Assembly (NCBI GenBank): GCA_950295325.1
Contig: OX485809.1
Span: forward strand, 29,962,144-30,022,143
Direction of reading: 5' to 3'
DNA length: 60,000 nucleotides
DNA from: Polytrichum commune
Lineage: Eukaryota; Streptophyta; Polytrichopsida; Polytrichales; Polytrichaceae
Numbering within the stretch: position 1 is the first letter of the stretch; every line of letters starts with the position of its first letter. Below are positions 1-13,000 of the stretch, piece by piece. Below the pieces are notes generated by a model. That model did not search any database. It had not been told where the DNA came from and saw only the letters and a program-made list of their open reading frames with translations. The position numbers and the translations under genes are program-made.

Positions 1-1242
1 GTACCTGGCTTGGACATTGTAGAGCACCGTGTATAGTCTAGGCTGAAATCCAAGAATCTGGTAGATTGAAACAGAGTGTAAGGAGAGCTCCCTCATCGTC
101 ATTGTGTTTGCTTATAGCAAATCAAATCCATTGCCAGTACTTAGTCAAAATGTGGTAATTAAATTTCATTCTTGGGTGGCCAGGATAACAGGAGGAAGCA
201 CAGCCCTTCATCTGTAATATTATGCCACTTGAGCAAATGAAATGGTGATGACTGACTTCAATCCAATTGGAGTTGAAATTGCCAAAAACGTCTAGTGTAT
301 GTAGCACTAGTATTCAGTACTGCTATCCAACAGATTCTAACTACAGACCTCAAATTGAAATGTTGCTCAAGTAAGAGCGCCCTTATTTAGACTTGAATCG
401 AAGAACAAACTGCTCCCCAAATGCCTCCTTGTGAAAACTTTGCAAAAAGATGGTGTTCACTTTAGAAGGCTGAGTGGGTCGTGTGACTCTTGTCTCACTC
501 TGAAATGTCTAAACTGCTTGATAATCATCATTGGGTGGGTGAGCGAAACTGAGCAAAGCTCTTCACTTGTAAATTTATCCCATTTGAACAAATGAAGCAG
601 ATCTCGTGGCCGGTCAAAATATTTGGGACAATGAAACTGCAGTGAAAAGAATCAGGTAAATTGAGTATACAATTGAAATTTGAAATCTTTAGAAGTGCAT
701 GATATTTATTTGACAGTTCACAATTACTAGGCCATCCTCATCATCAAAACCATCTGTGAGTAATTGCATGTCCAAGCTTGTGGCACTTGCAGAGGTACGA
801 TCAGTACTACTGTATGCACCTTTCATGTCTGAGAAATTTTGCAAAACTCCAGATTGTGTCCGGAAGTTATTTTGGTATTTCATCAGTAATATTTCATTCA
901 AACTCATTCAAATTAAATCTACTAGTTGTATAACATATCTAACACAAGCAATTGCATCATGTCAACAACAGGAAATCTATCAAGGGTGTTTTTGGAAAGA
1001 GGTTTTTTTATATCTAGGGTAATAGTAACTTGGAAACCTCATATCACAGCAAAAAATCACATCATGAACGAAGACTAGGAAGCAGATTATGCCTTGAATG
1101 ACAGAGAAGCATTGTGTGCACAAACTTGAAAACGCATCCAAAAAGCTGCTGATTTCATGTACAAGCAGTGAGCACAAATTACTTGATTTTTTAGTGAGGT
1201 CAAAAGTGCTGGTGAGGAACAAATGTTGACAACTTGTCAATG
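1..1242. other. Gene-free stretch downstream of the CYP37 gene
   Basis: No ORF here looks like a real protein. The part nearest 1243 must include the 3' untranslated region of the minus-strand CYP37 gene. Two stretches, about 165-260 and 525-610, share a diverged pattern (a GGGTGG start, then a match around TTGARCAAATGAA), so an old tandem duplication about 360 bases apart is possible but weak. Confidence 0.5.
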
Positions 1243-3996
1243 TTATTGAACTAGTCGATCAGCGCCTGACACCAGTTTTGCCTCTTTGATAATATCACCT
1301 GTTTTGAGTTGTGAGAGCAGCTCTTTGCCCTTTGTAACATACCCAAAAACTGAGAATTGACCTTCCTCGAATGATAGCCCACCCAACCCAGAATTCCGCT
1401 TATCGTAAAGGTAGAAGAAAAACTGGGATGGTGATGAGAAATCCTCTGAAGTAGGGTTGTGGGCCATTGCCACAGCACCATAAACAGACAGCGGTAAGAC
1501 TGGTAACTCACCATCCTGCACGTTGAGCGTTGTCCTATACAACGGCTGGAACTCACCTGATGGCAAAATTTCTATGGGTAACTCCCTGCCTACTCCGCTC
1601 AATCCTTCAGTGTCAGACAGAACTGCTTGCTCTGTGCTCCTTAACTTAACCCCATTGTAGAGACCTTTGTTAATAGAATCTGCGAAGTTGCCTGCGTGCC
1701 AGAAACAGATACATTGTGAGTACTAAACATAACAAGTTGAATGCTATGATGAAACGCAAGTTGAATTAAGCAAAGAATTTGTCTGTTCTGGTACACTGTA
1801 AAGATGATGCATACAACATGACCAACATCAGCCTGTGCTTACCCGATGTAGGGTGAACAGAGTAAATCATCCAACACATTCAAATCACATTGCATTCAAA
1901 CAAGCAATTTATTTACCATGAGTTCTAGACATAACAATGTCTAGGCCCTATACTGCTAATTGACCGTTACATCCAAACCCAAATTGAATGAAATGAAGTA
2001 TTCGTCTGATTTGACACTATTGTAAGTGGTGATGGACACAACATGAGGATATCAGCAATGACAAGATGACAACATTTAGCTGTGCAACATCACCTCACCT
2101 AGATGTAAGGTGAACAGAGTTACCATCCAACACATTTGAACTAAATTGAATTTCAACAAAGAATTATCTACTTCCAACACAATCCTTTCCTTAACCTGCA
2201 ATTGCAGGGGAGGTGGACACCCATCAACGACAAAGGCGATGCATGCAAGATAACCTGCAACACCATCAGCTGTGAAACCTAAATCTAACATCACCTTACC
2301 TGGTGCAGGGTGAACGGAGTAACCATTCAACATATTCAAATCAAATCAAACATAAACAGAGAATTCATCTACTTCAACACAAAACCTTTCCTTACCTGCA
2401 ATTGCAATGACACCATCAATGAATGACAAAGGTGATGCATACAACATAACCTCGAACCACATCAGTTGTGCAACCTAAACTCATCCTAACCTAATCTTAC
2501 CTGATGTAAGGGGGGCAGAGTAACCATCCAACACAATCTGAAGAACTCCAACTGCCTGAGGACCGCCACCAGTTGCCAAAGTGAAGGATGATCCATCACC
2601 TTTCTCCAGAGTTAATTCGGCCACTGCTCGCCCGGTCAGTCGAGGATATTCCTGGTACTGAGAGGGCACAAGAAAGGCTAACCCGGTTGCCTGCATTACC
2701 TCCAGCTCCGCAATGGTGTCGAGAGAGGAGGCGAGGCGGATGGAAACTTTATCTGGGTCCTTTGCGGCGATGGCATCCACCAGAGCCCCAAGTCCGTTCT
2801 TCCCAGTCATAAGATCATTGTAGAGCAATGTTCCCTTTTCTCGCACATCAGCTGGCAATGCAGCTATGATCGACTCTTTGTCCTCTGTGGCAAGCTTGAT
2901 AGCCTTCTTCGCATCACTTTCCATCGTACCTACAGACTTCACATTCCTGTTAGCCCTTGTCTCTCTCTCCCTCTCTCTGCTGATGCTTTCTTTCCAATCT
3001 AATCAAGTAAAACCCTCGCCTTGAAAACATGACACAGCTCTTGCTAATTTAGGGTTTATACCCATTCAAGTCGCGTGTGAGAGAAACCTCGGCACCACTT
3101 GTTTCAATTTGCAAGTACATGAAATTAGCCATTTTCGTGTCTAATGAGCAAAGGATAAGATTCCAATGCAAAGACCACAACGTTCTTAAGTCATAAGGCT
3201 CCACCCATACCACTGTAGGGAGATGAACAGATTTTCGTGTCATATAATCCCCTTTGATTCTCCACAGTTCAAGGAGATCGCTCCATTGTGCAACTCACAA
3301 GAAGGCCTCAAGCTTCTTTCTTTTCTTTTCTAATTTTTTTGTTAGCTTGGAAGAGAGGTAGTCGAGAACTAAAGATTGATGCTACTGAAGAATGAATGAA
3401 TTGTTTTGAACAATCTCACCATACGGTTTCCGCTGCGGAATGCGAAGGAGATAGAAAATGTCCTCCAAAGATTCCTGCATTTTCTTCATGGATGTGTTCA
3501 CGGCTGGAATTGCCCTCCGCAGTGCAACTTCGGCGGAGCGAGGCACCTTCGTGTCTGGAGAATACAACACCGCCTCCGCCGAACCTGCAATCCATTGAGC
3601 CTGAGGGCCATCAAACGGAATGGGTGCCACAGCTTGCAATGCAGTGAACAAGATGGCCAACATCCTTCCACCCCATAACCTGCTGCCATCTTTCCATGAA
3701 TTCTCCTCCACATCATCACCACCTCCATGGCTCGTCCCGCAAGATTCATCAAATTCACCAGGGCAACTTGTTGGTGATGATTCCGATACCAAGCTCCCTA
3801 ATGATTCTCCATTCAAACTGCAAGAAATTCTGGACTCGGTAATTCTGCGACTTGCTGCTCTCGAACCTACTACTACTACTTGTTTGCCTATGAGCTTACT
3901 GGATAAGCCTAAGGACTTAAGGTTGTTGGATGCTTGAGGTTGTTGATGATGTAAGAGAGCATGGGGGGTGACAAGAGATGACAGCATTGCAGCCAT
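1243..3996 (-). CDS. CYP37: CYP37-like chloroplast-lumen cyclophilin (peptidyl-prolyl isomerase family), 3 exons
   Basis: Exons are 3996-3420, 2929-2501 and 1691-1243, giving 1455 bases and 484 residues. Borders are GTGAGA and GTAAGA donors with TGTAG and CGCAG acceptors, and the phases join cleanly (KPYG|TMES, LTSG|NFAD). The N terminus is Ser-rich and plastid-like. A hydrophobic stretch (MLAILFTALQAVAPI, near residue 110) followed by GSAEA|VLYSP fits thylakoid-lumen targeting. Next come the family signature SPDTKVPRSAEVALRRAIP and a helical region, then the cyclophilin-like C-terminal half with YLYDKRNSGLGGLSFEEGQF. I recognise these blocks as those of plant CYP37 rather than CYP38. Known family: lumenal immunophilins of this group mostly act in photosystem assembly or photoprotection and often have degenerate isomerase sites; whether this one is active cannot be read here. 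The ATG at 3996 starts the only full transit peptide. Intron 2 is packed with copies of the exon 2 end (see repeat entry). Confidence 0.95.
1780..2540 (-). repeat. Tandem copies of the exon 2 3' end with splice donors inside CYP37 intron 2
   Basis: The DNA spanning the exon 2/intron 2 border of CYP37 (around 2495-2535) recurs three times downstream in the intron, near 1850-1892, 2095-2140 and 2297-2342, about 200-250 bases apart. Each copy keeps a recognisable remnant of the coding end (for example LNGYS for LDGYS) and a good 5' splice site on the minus strand: CGG|GTAAGC, TAG|GTGAGG, CAG|GTAAGG. The copies are diverged, so the duplication is not recent. Confidence 0.85.
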
Positions 3997-5950
3997 TTGG
4001 AAGTATGAGGCAAACTTAGTAGAGTGGAGAATTCAAACACACCTAACTTATGAAGTATGTAAGTATGTCGAAGGGTTTCTTACACAAATTCTACATATCT
4101 CCTAGGCTGAGTCTGTGATTGTATGGGAATCGGTGGGGTATGAAAGAGAGAGGTATGAAATGGTGGCAGTAGTGGATATGGTGAGGATTGTGCACTTTCT
4201 CATCCAGCTGTCTTCTTTCGGCCAGCGTTTTCATCCAAACCATTTTCCGAGCTGCAGACGACCCGCCTAAAGGAACGATCGTCGGAGAGGTTAAGAGCTT
4301 AGTCGAGTCTTCTCAACTACTTATTGCTTTCGTTTAATTTAATTTTCTTAGCTTTTTGCAAAACTATTCCTGAATCCTCTACGTTCCTGATCTGGTTCAG
4401 GACTTTAAAAACTTTACACCTCAATGATGATGGTCAACCTGAATGATACATCTGAACGGAAGGCTCAGTAGAGCTCCTTACGGAAGTAGTGTCCAGCAAA
4501 AGCTCATCAAAAGTGTAGATTGCAGAAACAGGGTAAGTACTATGGATGCATCTTTGGTGCTTTTAATTACAAGGATTCCCATTGAGGTGTATTGAGGGAA
4601 TTGTGTTGAAAGTAATCAAGGCCTCGAAAGAGGTGAGCTAACTTGAGTGCGTTGGAGAAGTAGGATGTAACAATAACCCATATAGGTACTACGTTATATA
4701 TTCAGCAATCAAGATGAAGTTGAGTGATGTGGATCATGTGTTTGTCCACCTCAAACACCCTCCTCTGCAATCCACAGCAATCTACTTGAACAACCAAGAC
4801 TTGAAGTAGCTCTAGTTTTGTACGAATGTGAAGACAGTGGCACATGTGTCCATGACAAACATTGTTCTGTATGGCATTTCAGTCACATTCATTCAGAACA
4901 TTGGGGGTGGCTTCATGGGTTTGAAACCCTAACTGTCAAGAATTTGTATTCGAAATTCATCTGGCAATATGAGATGCGGTTACAAATGAGTCAATCTGAT
5001 TCAATCAGCGAGGAGTACTACACTTGAGAATTTGAGGCTTGAAATCACTCGGAGTAAGCAAGAGGGGAGTAGGAAGCAGCAGGGATGCTGAAGAGACGTT
5101 AAACATTTCATGAAATGAGCAGATCAACCAAAAGCACTCCCAAGCTAGTCCAAAGTTGTGACTGAGCATATATACTTGTGTAGAGATCAAGCAAGAATCT
5201 CAAATCATACATCGTTTGAATGATGGTGATTATTGTACAAGTTGTACAAAATACAAGTTACCTTCATGGTTCTATACAAGTCCTCCAAATGGTTGACCAT
5301 GTGAAATGCCCCAACACTTCCTCCATATGCCTTTGGAACGAACCAAAGGCTCTGATGATCAATTATATGTTCTACACTACATCGCCGCTTGTCGATGGCT
5401 TCCGGAAGAGAATGTAGCTACCCACATTCCCTGGCGTACAGTTTCCACTTTCAAGTATGACCCAAAACATCATGACCCTTCTGCATATACGTACAGTAGA
5501 AATTTCCATTATTGTGCTGCCAAGAAAAAAGAAGGAATCGTTGTTTTGAGTCATTGGGGTACGTATACAACTGAGTCAGCCTTCGATCCCTCAGCCAAAA
5601 CATTCTTGAGTAGCACATGGAGCAATTCTTAGGTAGTTTGGATGACCTATGATTGGATTCCATTCGGGACGAACCTCTTCAATTGAATCTCGGTGGGTGA
5701 TGGGATAAGGCTATGTCAACTGAATGAGAGCTTGCCCACTTGACTATGCTCGGCATTCACGCATGTTATCAAGAACCTTAAAACCTATTCTTGAAGCTAC
5801 AATAGCAAAGGGAGTGTCCTTACAAGGCTGAAGATTGTTATGCCTGCATGTGCCTTGAATGTGCGGAGTGCTCAACCCATCCGAGCTGAAGAAGATAAGT
5901 GAAGAAAATTGATGAGGAAGTCGTCAACTTGTCTGTCCAAAGCTGTGCAC
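3997..5950. other. Spacer between CYP37 and the PADRE gene
   Basis: The first few hundred bases above 3996 must hold the CYP37 promoter and 5' leader (minus strand); I see no single convincing TATA box. The rest, about 4400-5900, has only short ORFs in several frames without recognisable motifs. A 108-codon plus ORF at 5306-5632 is open but shows no family resemblance. The last part, up to 5950, is probably the 3' untranslated region of the PADRE gene. Confidence 0.5.
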
Positions 5951-6556
5951 TTAACTCTTGCGCAAGCTCCGCCATCGGACGAAACTCTGGATATTGCGGC
6001 GCCTCGAGGATAGTGTACCCTGCACCACCTCGTTGATTGTCTCAAGCTGCGGTTTCCACGATTGTGGTGGCAGCCTGGTTGAGTTGTACATGTTTCGGAA
6101 ATTAGGGCTTGAAGAATAGGCAATGGCATTATTCGATGCTCCATCCTGCACATGCCCCCTCACTGTCACTTGAGCGAATCCTGGCGATGTCTTGCTCTGC
6201 TTGATTTCAAGAGTGAAATCCTTCCTGCTGCTGCCACCATTGGGGGTTTGCCCACATATTAACCCTTTTCCTTCTTCCTCATCCTGCACGAACTTGTGAC
6301 TGGGAAGGATGTAGTAGAGACGGCCACCTTCGAGCTCACGGTTGCCTACCAATGTGGACTTCATTGTCAAGGCGGCAATCATGGCGCTGGAATGGCACAC
6401 ATAGTGCCCGGGATGTTGGCTCATCAGCTCACTTGCCATCATCGGCTTCTTGATAACCTCTACTATTCCATCTGGCCGGATTACCTTCACAGGTGGGCCT
6501 TGCCACTCATCCTGCACTTGGTGCCCTCTGTTTCTTAAATACCTATAGTTGCCCAT
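5951..6556 (-). CDS. PADRE-domain (DUF4228) protein, intronless
   Basis: 201 codons in one open frame starting MGNYRYLR. The PADRE pattern is clear: VKVIRPDGIVEVIKKP (near residues 23-38), then ASELMSQHPGHYVCHSS, then LEGGRLYYILPSHKF (near 79-93). The C-terminal part has SWKPQLETINEVV, the usual W-P-L-I-E tail of the family. Gly2 after the initiator Met would allow N-myristoylation, common in this family, but residue 6 is Tyr rather than Ser, so this is uncertain. Known family: plant-specific proteins, many induced by pathogens or stress, with no known biochemical activity. The middle is polar and probably disordered. The start codon and promoter are duplicated just upstream (6519-7285). Confidence 0.88.
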   Translation of the reverse strand: MGNYRYLRNRGHQVQDEWQGPPVKVIRPDGIVEVIKKPMMASELMSQHPGHYVCHSSAMIAALTMKSTLVGNRELEGGRLYYILPSHKFVQDEEEGKGLICGQTPNGGSSRKDFTLEIKQSKTSPGFAQVTVRGHVQDGASNNAIAYSSSPNFRNMYNSTRLPPQSWKPQLETINEVVQGTLSSRRRNIQSFVRWRSLRKS

Positions 6557-7285
6557 CTCTCCGGCTCCGTCACCTTACAGATTGAGGTTTAGGAGCCCCA
6601 TTCTATGAATGAATCACTCAGACACTACTACTGATGGGCATCATCAAAAAAATGTACATCAAACTGACTTCAGATAAGAATCTTTGTCATCCAATTATGA
6701 AGGTGAAACAATTAAAACACCAGCTTGTGGATCTCACCAACAGCATGGAAAATAGGGAAGGCAGAAAGCTTCTTATTCTTTAATGGAAGTATAGCATTTA
6801 CTGGGAGTGATGGAAGAATACAATGGACAGGGGCAGACATGAAGATGATGTCAACCTCTGCTTTCAGTCCCTGTGTAGCTATGGCTATGGCTATGGCTGA
6901 TGCCCGCTGTTTCTTAAATATCTGTAGTCGCCCATCTCTCCAGCTCCGTCACTTTACAATGGATGGTTTAGGAGCCCCATTCTATGAATGAATCACTCAG
7001 ACACTACTACTGATGGGCATCATCAGAAAAAATGTACATCAAACTGACTTCAGATAAGAATCTTTCTCATCCAATTATTAAGGTGAAACTACTAACAACA
7101 CCAGCTTGTGGATCTCACCAACAGCATGGAAAACAGGGAAGGCAGAAAGCTTCTCATTCTTTAGAGGACGAATAGCATTTAGTGGAAGTGGTGGAAGAAC
7201 ACAATAGATAGGGCAGACATGTAGAAGACGATCACAACCGCTGCTCTCAGTGCCTAAATGGCTATGGCTATGGCTATGGCTATGG
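6519..7285 (-). repeat. Tandem duplication of the PADRE gene start and promoter, unit about 379 bp
   Basis: Copy 1 (about 6519-6896) contains the first 13 codons and upstream DNA of the PADRE gene. Copy 2 (about 6897-7285) repeats it, including a second start codon at 6935. On the minus strand copy 2 reads MGDYRYLRNSGHQP and then meets a stop, so it can encode only a short peptide. Both copies end in a GGCTAT/CATAGC microsatellite, which may have mediated the duplication. Identity is high over the whole unit. Confidence 0.9.
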
Positions 7286-10041
7286 AGAGCTCAACTTCTG
7301 CGGAGAACTCAAATGCTGAGCAGAAAATGTAAGCATTTCAGCTGATCCTAACAAACTTGACCAAACATTTCAACAACCAAATTCCTAAGCCTTACCTTAC
7401 ATTAGGTTCTCCAAGCGGAAACTGCACTGGAAAGAAACAACTAGTATAGAGGGTCACAACTACAAGTCCAGACACTCGCAACACCCAGCTGCAATCATAT
7501 AAGATGAGTCACCGAACAACAATGAGGCGGAGCTCCTGCATACAAGGGGCTAAGTTAGCATGTAATTTGTAAAGTACCTACCTAGGTTACAGGTAACTTA
7601 TGATATGTTAAGATGTTAGGAACCTAATGCGAATCATTGGATTTAGCAAGTGTTTGAGTAGGTCCAGTCAATGGCGAGGACCGGAATAGGGGAGAAGACG
7701 ACCAACTGGCTCACTGATTGACTGGGTCCTTTGGGTATCCTTTTGGGGGTGCTGCAAGACAACGTTGCTATGGAATCTGACGGTTGCGAGAAGACGGTAG
7801 GGTCAAGTCAACTCCAGGGACTCGGTCCACAAAACCCTACTAGATAGTCGTTTCGTGCCTTTATGATGATGATGATCAGCCTAGTAGGAATAATGAAGTT
7901 GCTGTTTGAAAAGATGAGAAAGAGTAGTATCTACAAGCATCGTACAAAGAAAGTTGTAAACAGTCGACGATTGAAGACAGACGACGACAGACTGACCAAG
8001 CTCCATCGAATTTGTTGCAAACACAATCTAACTAAGGGTATCTGGGTGTTATCCAGTTTGCTAGTTATGTTCTCCAACTTCTACCGATTAGATATACCCG
8101 ACATAAGTTGTGTTGGGTTAGCAAATCTACGGTGAAGCATCAACAAAATCAAATTGATAATTAGATTTCATGTGATTTAGTTATGGTTATCGGAAGTGCA
8201 TGTTTGTTGATTCTTTAACTGTATACATAAGTCCTTCCAATTGTGTTCACTATTTAGTGCATAGAAGTTTTTGTTTTTATTTTTTGCGGACATAATCCAA
8301 TCTCTTTTAGCATGTCTTTATGGTGTGTGTGCTTTATCCTCACCAAACCATACACCAAGCAAATATAGGTGTCTGTTTAAGAAATGCAACCAAATAACAA
8401 CCGCATACCTTAACTCATGGCGATTCGTCCCTTTAAAGGTTTGCAAGTTTTGAAACCAGCGATGTGAACATCAAGACTAAGTCTAAGCCTTACCTTACCT
8501 TAGTCTTAACCCTGCCCATATCATCAACCCTACTCCACCTGTTCAAAGACTTATATAGACAGTCGCAACATGGACCAGTATCTGTAATGCAGAATGCATC
8601 TTGATTAATTTAACAGGCACCTGGATCAGGTAAACAGCGCTGTGCTCACTTTACACCACCAGAATGGCTTATCACACTACAACAATTCTCAACGAGTGCA
8701 CAATCAACTTGTAGTGCTACATGCTCACTGCAAAGTGTTCAGCCATGCCCCAAATTCCAGATTGTCATGAGGTTATAGTAGAATACAATGAAAATTAGTC
8801 CAATGTTGCTGAAATTCAACTCCTTTAGAAGAATGCTAGGTTGACCCTCACATGAACCACAACAGGATGAAATGGCCACAACCAAGTGACACATGCTTGC
8901 AACCAATTCAGGTAAGAAACCCACAACAATATGACTGCAACAAAACATCTACCCAGTAACAATTACCATAACCACATGTTGACAAACATGTTTGCAGTAA
9001 ACTATAGGCTGCATAGATTACTTCATGGTGAGGTCTGTGTATCCTATTAAGCAGGAAAGGTGGTTTGTCATACTCCCACTGAACAATTCTAAAAAATGAG
9101 GATACAGATAAGGTGCCTGGTAAATAACCCAAACCATAAAGTGTCTTAAATGCGCCACAGTGTGGCCTGTGTAGAGGTAGGGACACAAACATGCAGTTTC
9201 CAACTTCACACTTGACTTATGTATGGGCATTGTGTCCTCGTGAAGAGTAATCCTCGTCATATAAATGGTTGAAGAAATCAAGATATCAGAGATGAAAGGT
9301 AATCCCAAAACATTATATGTTTATGCAGATAATGATGGATCAGGAACAACCACCAAGCATGGCAGCGTGTAAAGTTTACAACCCATCTACTAGCAGTATA
9401 ATTGACTAAATGATAGTTCAACCAAGGCTAAACAAGAGAACGTGAAGATACATTAACAGTACACAAACAATGTAACAATAAAGATTACAAAGCAGACCTG
9501 TCAGTTGTTTTAAGTAGGTCTAATGACAACACCACAGATATCTTTCAAAAATACAAACTGGCAGGTACCTTAGTTTATCAGACTGAGGATCGAATCCTTT
9601 GCACATCTTCAAGTATACATAATTGGACAATCAGATTCATACACTAGTTGACAAAGTTATGAACCTTGAAAGGCTGCTTTCAGAATGTATACCAAGCCTC
9701 CAAGCCATACAGTCCGTGGAAACAGATACTTCACAAGGTAAGTGCAACAGGGAGAATTTCAAGGTTAAGTCACGAAATGAACAAATTGCTCAGAAACATC
9801 AATCGATCTAAGATGGGAGAGAAGGCTGAAATCAGCTGCTGGGTTGCTACCGAACAGTGGGGAAACTTTCTTAGGCTCATTTTGTGAGCTTTAAATATGT
9901 CCCATATTATATTCAACATCTGAAAGCTATCAATATAAGTTTGCAAAACACCAAAGGATTGGAGGGTAATTACATGGAGCAACCCACTAATGACTGGACC
10001 ATGACACCTAGCAGGTAGCAAATCCTCATTAGGTGCCGTCT
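7286..10041. other. Spacer downstream of PEX11; no gene recognised
   Basis: Only short ORFs occur, in all frames, without motifs. The part just below 10042 must hold the PEX11 3' untranslated region. The stretch just above 7285 could hold outer PADRE promoter elements. A TGA-rich microsatellite (ATGATGATGATGAT) lies at 7863. I see no tRNA, no clear inverted-repeat element and no protein remnant. Confidence 0.45.
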
Positions 10042-13000
10042 TCAAGCATCCTTTGACTTTGCTGGTGGAGCTGGTAGCAACTGGAACATAGCAGAACACA
10101 AATGCCAACACACATGCTTTAAAATTTCATAGAGAAATCTAGTACTAGCATAATAATGTCTACAAGCACAGCCCATGACAACGACTACACTGATTATCCC
10201 AATTAGTGTGTGTAGTCCTAATTCCCAAAACACGAATTATTTTGCCAAGTCTCAAAATTAGTGAGGGCTGAACTTTTTATTGAGTGATACTAAATTTATG
10301 AATACATACTCATTTACCATACATTTCAAGAAAATTAGTACAATATCTAAGGTATTTGTAGAGTGATAAAAATATATATATATGCAAAAGTGAATAGTGC
10401 CAGGATAAATAGTGCCGGTACTTTCAGTGTATGGTTCTTCTATAAATAGTATTTTCAGTGAATAGTGCCGTGAAGAACAGTGCTTCTTAGATCTTTGGTG
10501 GCACTAACTTCGAAGCGTAAAGAAATTTAGTATCACCTTAAATAATTTCACACACTCACTATTAGCCCCCCCCCCCCCCCCCCTCCCCCTCACTGATTGG
10601 GATAATCAGTGTAGTAGCTGAATGTAATTTTCATCAGAACTCCACATCCCACAAATATTTACATACATTGCATAAAGAGTCACAAAGAAGGCAAACAATT
10701 TGGATAAGTACCTGATAGCAAGATATAGCAGAAGTGATGAAACCCAAGCCTCCAGTTACACGAGCATTGACAGTGCGAGGAGCTAGCTGAAGCAGCCCTA
10801 CAGCAACCACAATGTCCAAGGCCGACTTGATCAAGTTCAAAGATCTCTCCCGAGACTTCTTCAGATTGGCCTTCCGTTGTTCTCTCTGCAACTCAGATAA
10901 GATGCCAGAGTCATGCCAGTTCCATTGAGTGTCCACCAGATGAACTGGACCTCATCTTTAATGAACATCCTACATTACTAACATTCTGCATAACCATATT
11001 GAGTTTAGTATAGTTTTGTTCTAAAATTCCTGTTTTATTCCGAATACTGCCGAATGTATATTCTGGATAATTTGTACTCTCTCATCAGATTAATCCACTG
11101 TGCTTAACCTCTGCCCAAATGCATATCACACCATCGAGATTTGACCACAAATTCACCAAGCAATCTACCCCTTCAAACTATCCCAAGTAGAACAATCAGT
11201 AGTAACCTGCTGAATCATATGCAGCTTAATACCCAAGCAGCATGTATATAAAATTGAAAAATATAGATCTCAATATCACAGCACTTTCTTTATCATGCAC
11301 AATACTAGATTTCAAACACAAGCTTAGCATACCAGTTTATTTTCTTCAATGGTGCCAGTACCCTTTGCCCGCTTCAATTCCTTCTCCACCTTCTTGGTTG
11401 CAGACCCCAGACGAGCAATCTCAGCTATCTGCAGCAACAATCTTCAACTGGTTACAAACATTTGAAATTTGTCTATGTATACTCAGAGTGCAACTAGCCA
11501 GCAATAATTACACCCTGTTATAGCTGATAAAACGGAGGGTAATTCAACGTCAGCCTAAAAGATCCAATCTCAAGATGTAGACAGCTGTACTTTTTGTGAC
11601 ATGGCCACAAGGCATCCACTAGCCAACCAGACCAACTCGCACACCCACTCAGTGAAGTTTAGATTCAAATGTTGCACTGCAAACTGGTTGGAGATACTAG
11701 TTGCTCCCTGTAGAACACCTTGACATCACAGATGGCAACCCACCTCAGCAACAGTCGTACACGAGGTACCAGCCATCCAGCAAAACAGGGAAATTCTGGA
11801 GAGAAGATCCAACCGTTGCTTGTCCTGTAAGCTCCAACACAAACTCAAACTCAGCAATCATGCTCTTAACAAATCATCTGTGTTCCAAATCAAGCAACAT
11901 AACACATTTGAAGTGAAGCTCCATCAGTCATACCTGGTAGATACCAGTTCTCCCAGCCCACACAATTTGATCAAGAAACAAAAAGGTTCCCACCAACGCA
12001 TTTTTTGCCTGGTCAATGACAAAACACAAAAAGACCAAATGAGTTAATTCACTAGACCCTTTGACAGCCACACTCCAGCAACACATGCAAGTATTATTGA
12101 AAATTATGCCTTCTAGTATTAACCAATTATTTCCATCATCACAATCGACAACTGATGTTGTTAGTAATAGGAACAGACATCAACAAACAAGAACCTAGTA
12201 GAAGAACCATGGAATAATGTTGTGCAAAGGAACCCTTTAGCTAATCATGACACATTGCAAGACACTTGCTGAAATAACTACCTAATACACAAACCCCGGA
12301 ACATTATATAGCTTCTGCTGAAGACCACCCAAACTCAATAGAAACAGGGAGTTTGAAAGACTAGCCACTCTACAGACTCTAAGCCCTTCCACCAAAAACA
12401 TATAATGGTGACACAGAACATACTAAATGACAGCACATTTAGAGATAGACTTGCTAAGTCCTTTCTCTTCCCTTCAGCACTTTCAACAATCTTACAAGCC
12501 AACACCAACAGTGTCGAGTTCAAAAAGTGATGATGTAGAAAGTGAATCCAGCAATATATGTACATAAAAGATTATTTCAAATAAACAGAGGAATAAGTGA
12601 TCATCAAAAACATACCTTGCCGAGAAGAACAATAGCCAGTGGTGTGGACTTAGGTGCTGGGCTGAGCAGTGCTTGCAGCTCATTCAGAGTCTGTCAGAAA
12701 CAAATAATCATAATTTTGAGGCACATTACAAAGGTAGCTAAACACATTCTAATGTCAGAAGAATCTGTATGCAAGGTCGAGAACAGACCATCCCATGTTG
12801 GAACTGCAAGTAATGACACCAAGCTCAAAGGACACCCTTGCAGCAGAGTATTGGCTCCAACAATGGATAATCCCCAAGACCAGGGACAAAGCTCACCAGA
12901 ATAGGATCATACGCAAAACATGCCAAGTCACAAAACCTTGCTTACATGAAAGATCGATGCAATCCAGATGGCTAGCTGCAATAGCAGCAACCTAAAGACA

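Noticed and set aside
6725-6991. 88-codon plus ORF upstream of the PADRE gene
   Set aside because: It crosses the tandem duplication junction, is antisense to the duplicated leader and has no homology that I recognise.
10566-10590. Long C run as a structural signal
   Set aside because: Runs of C or G also occur at 19988, 47722 and 58385; they are most likely slippage-prone simple repeats.
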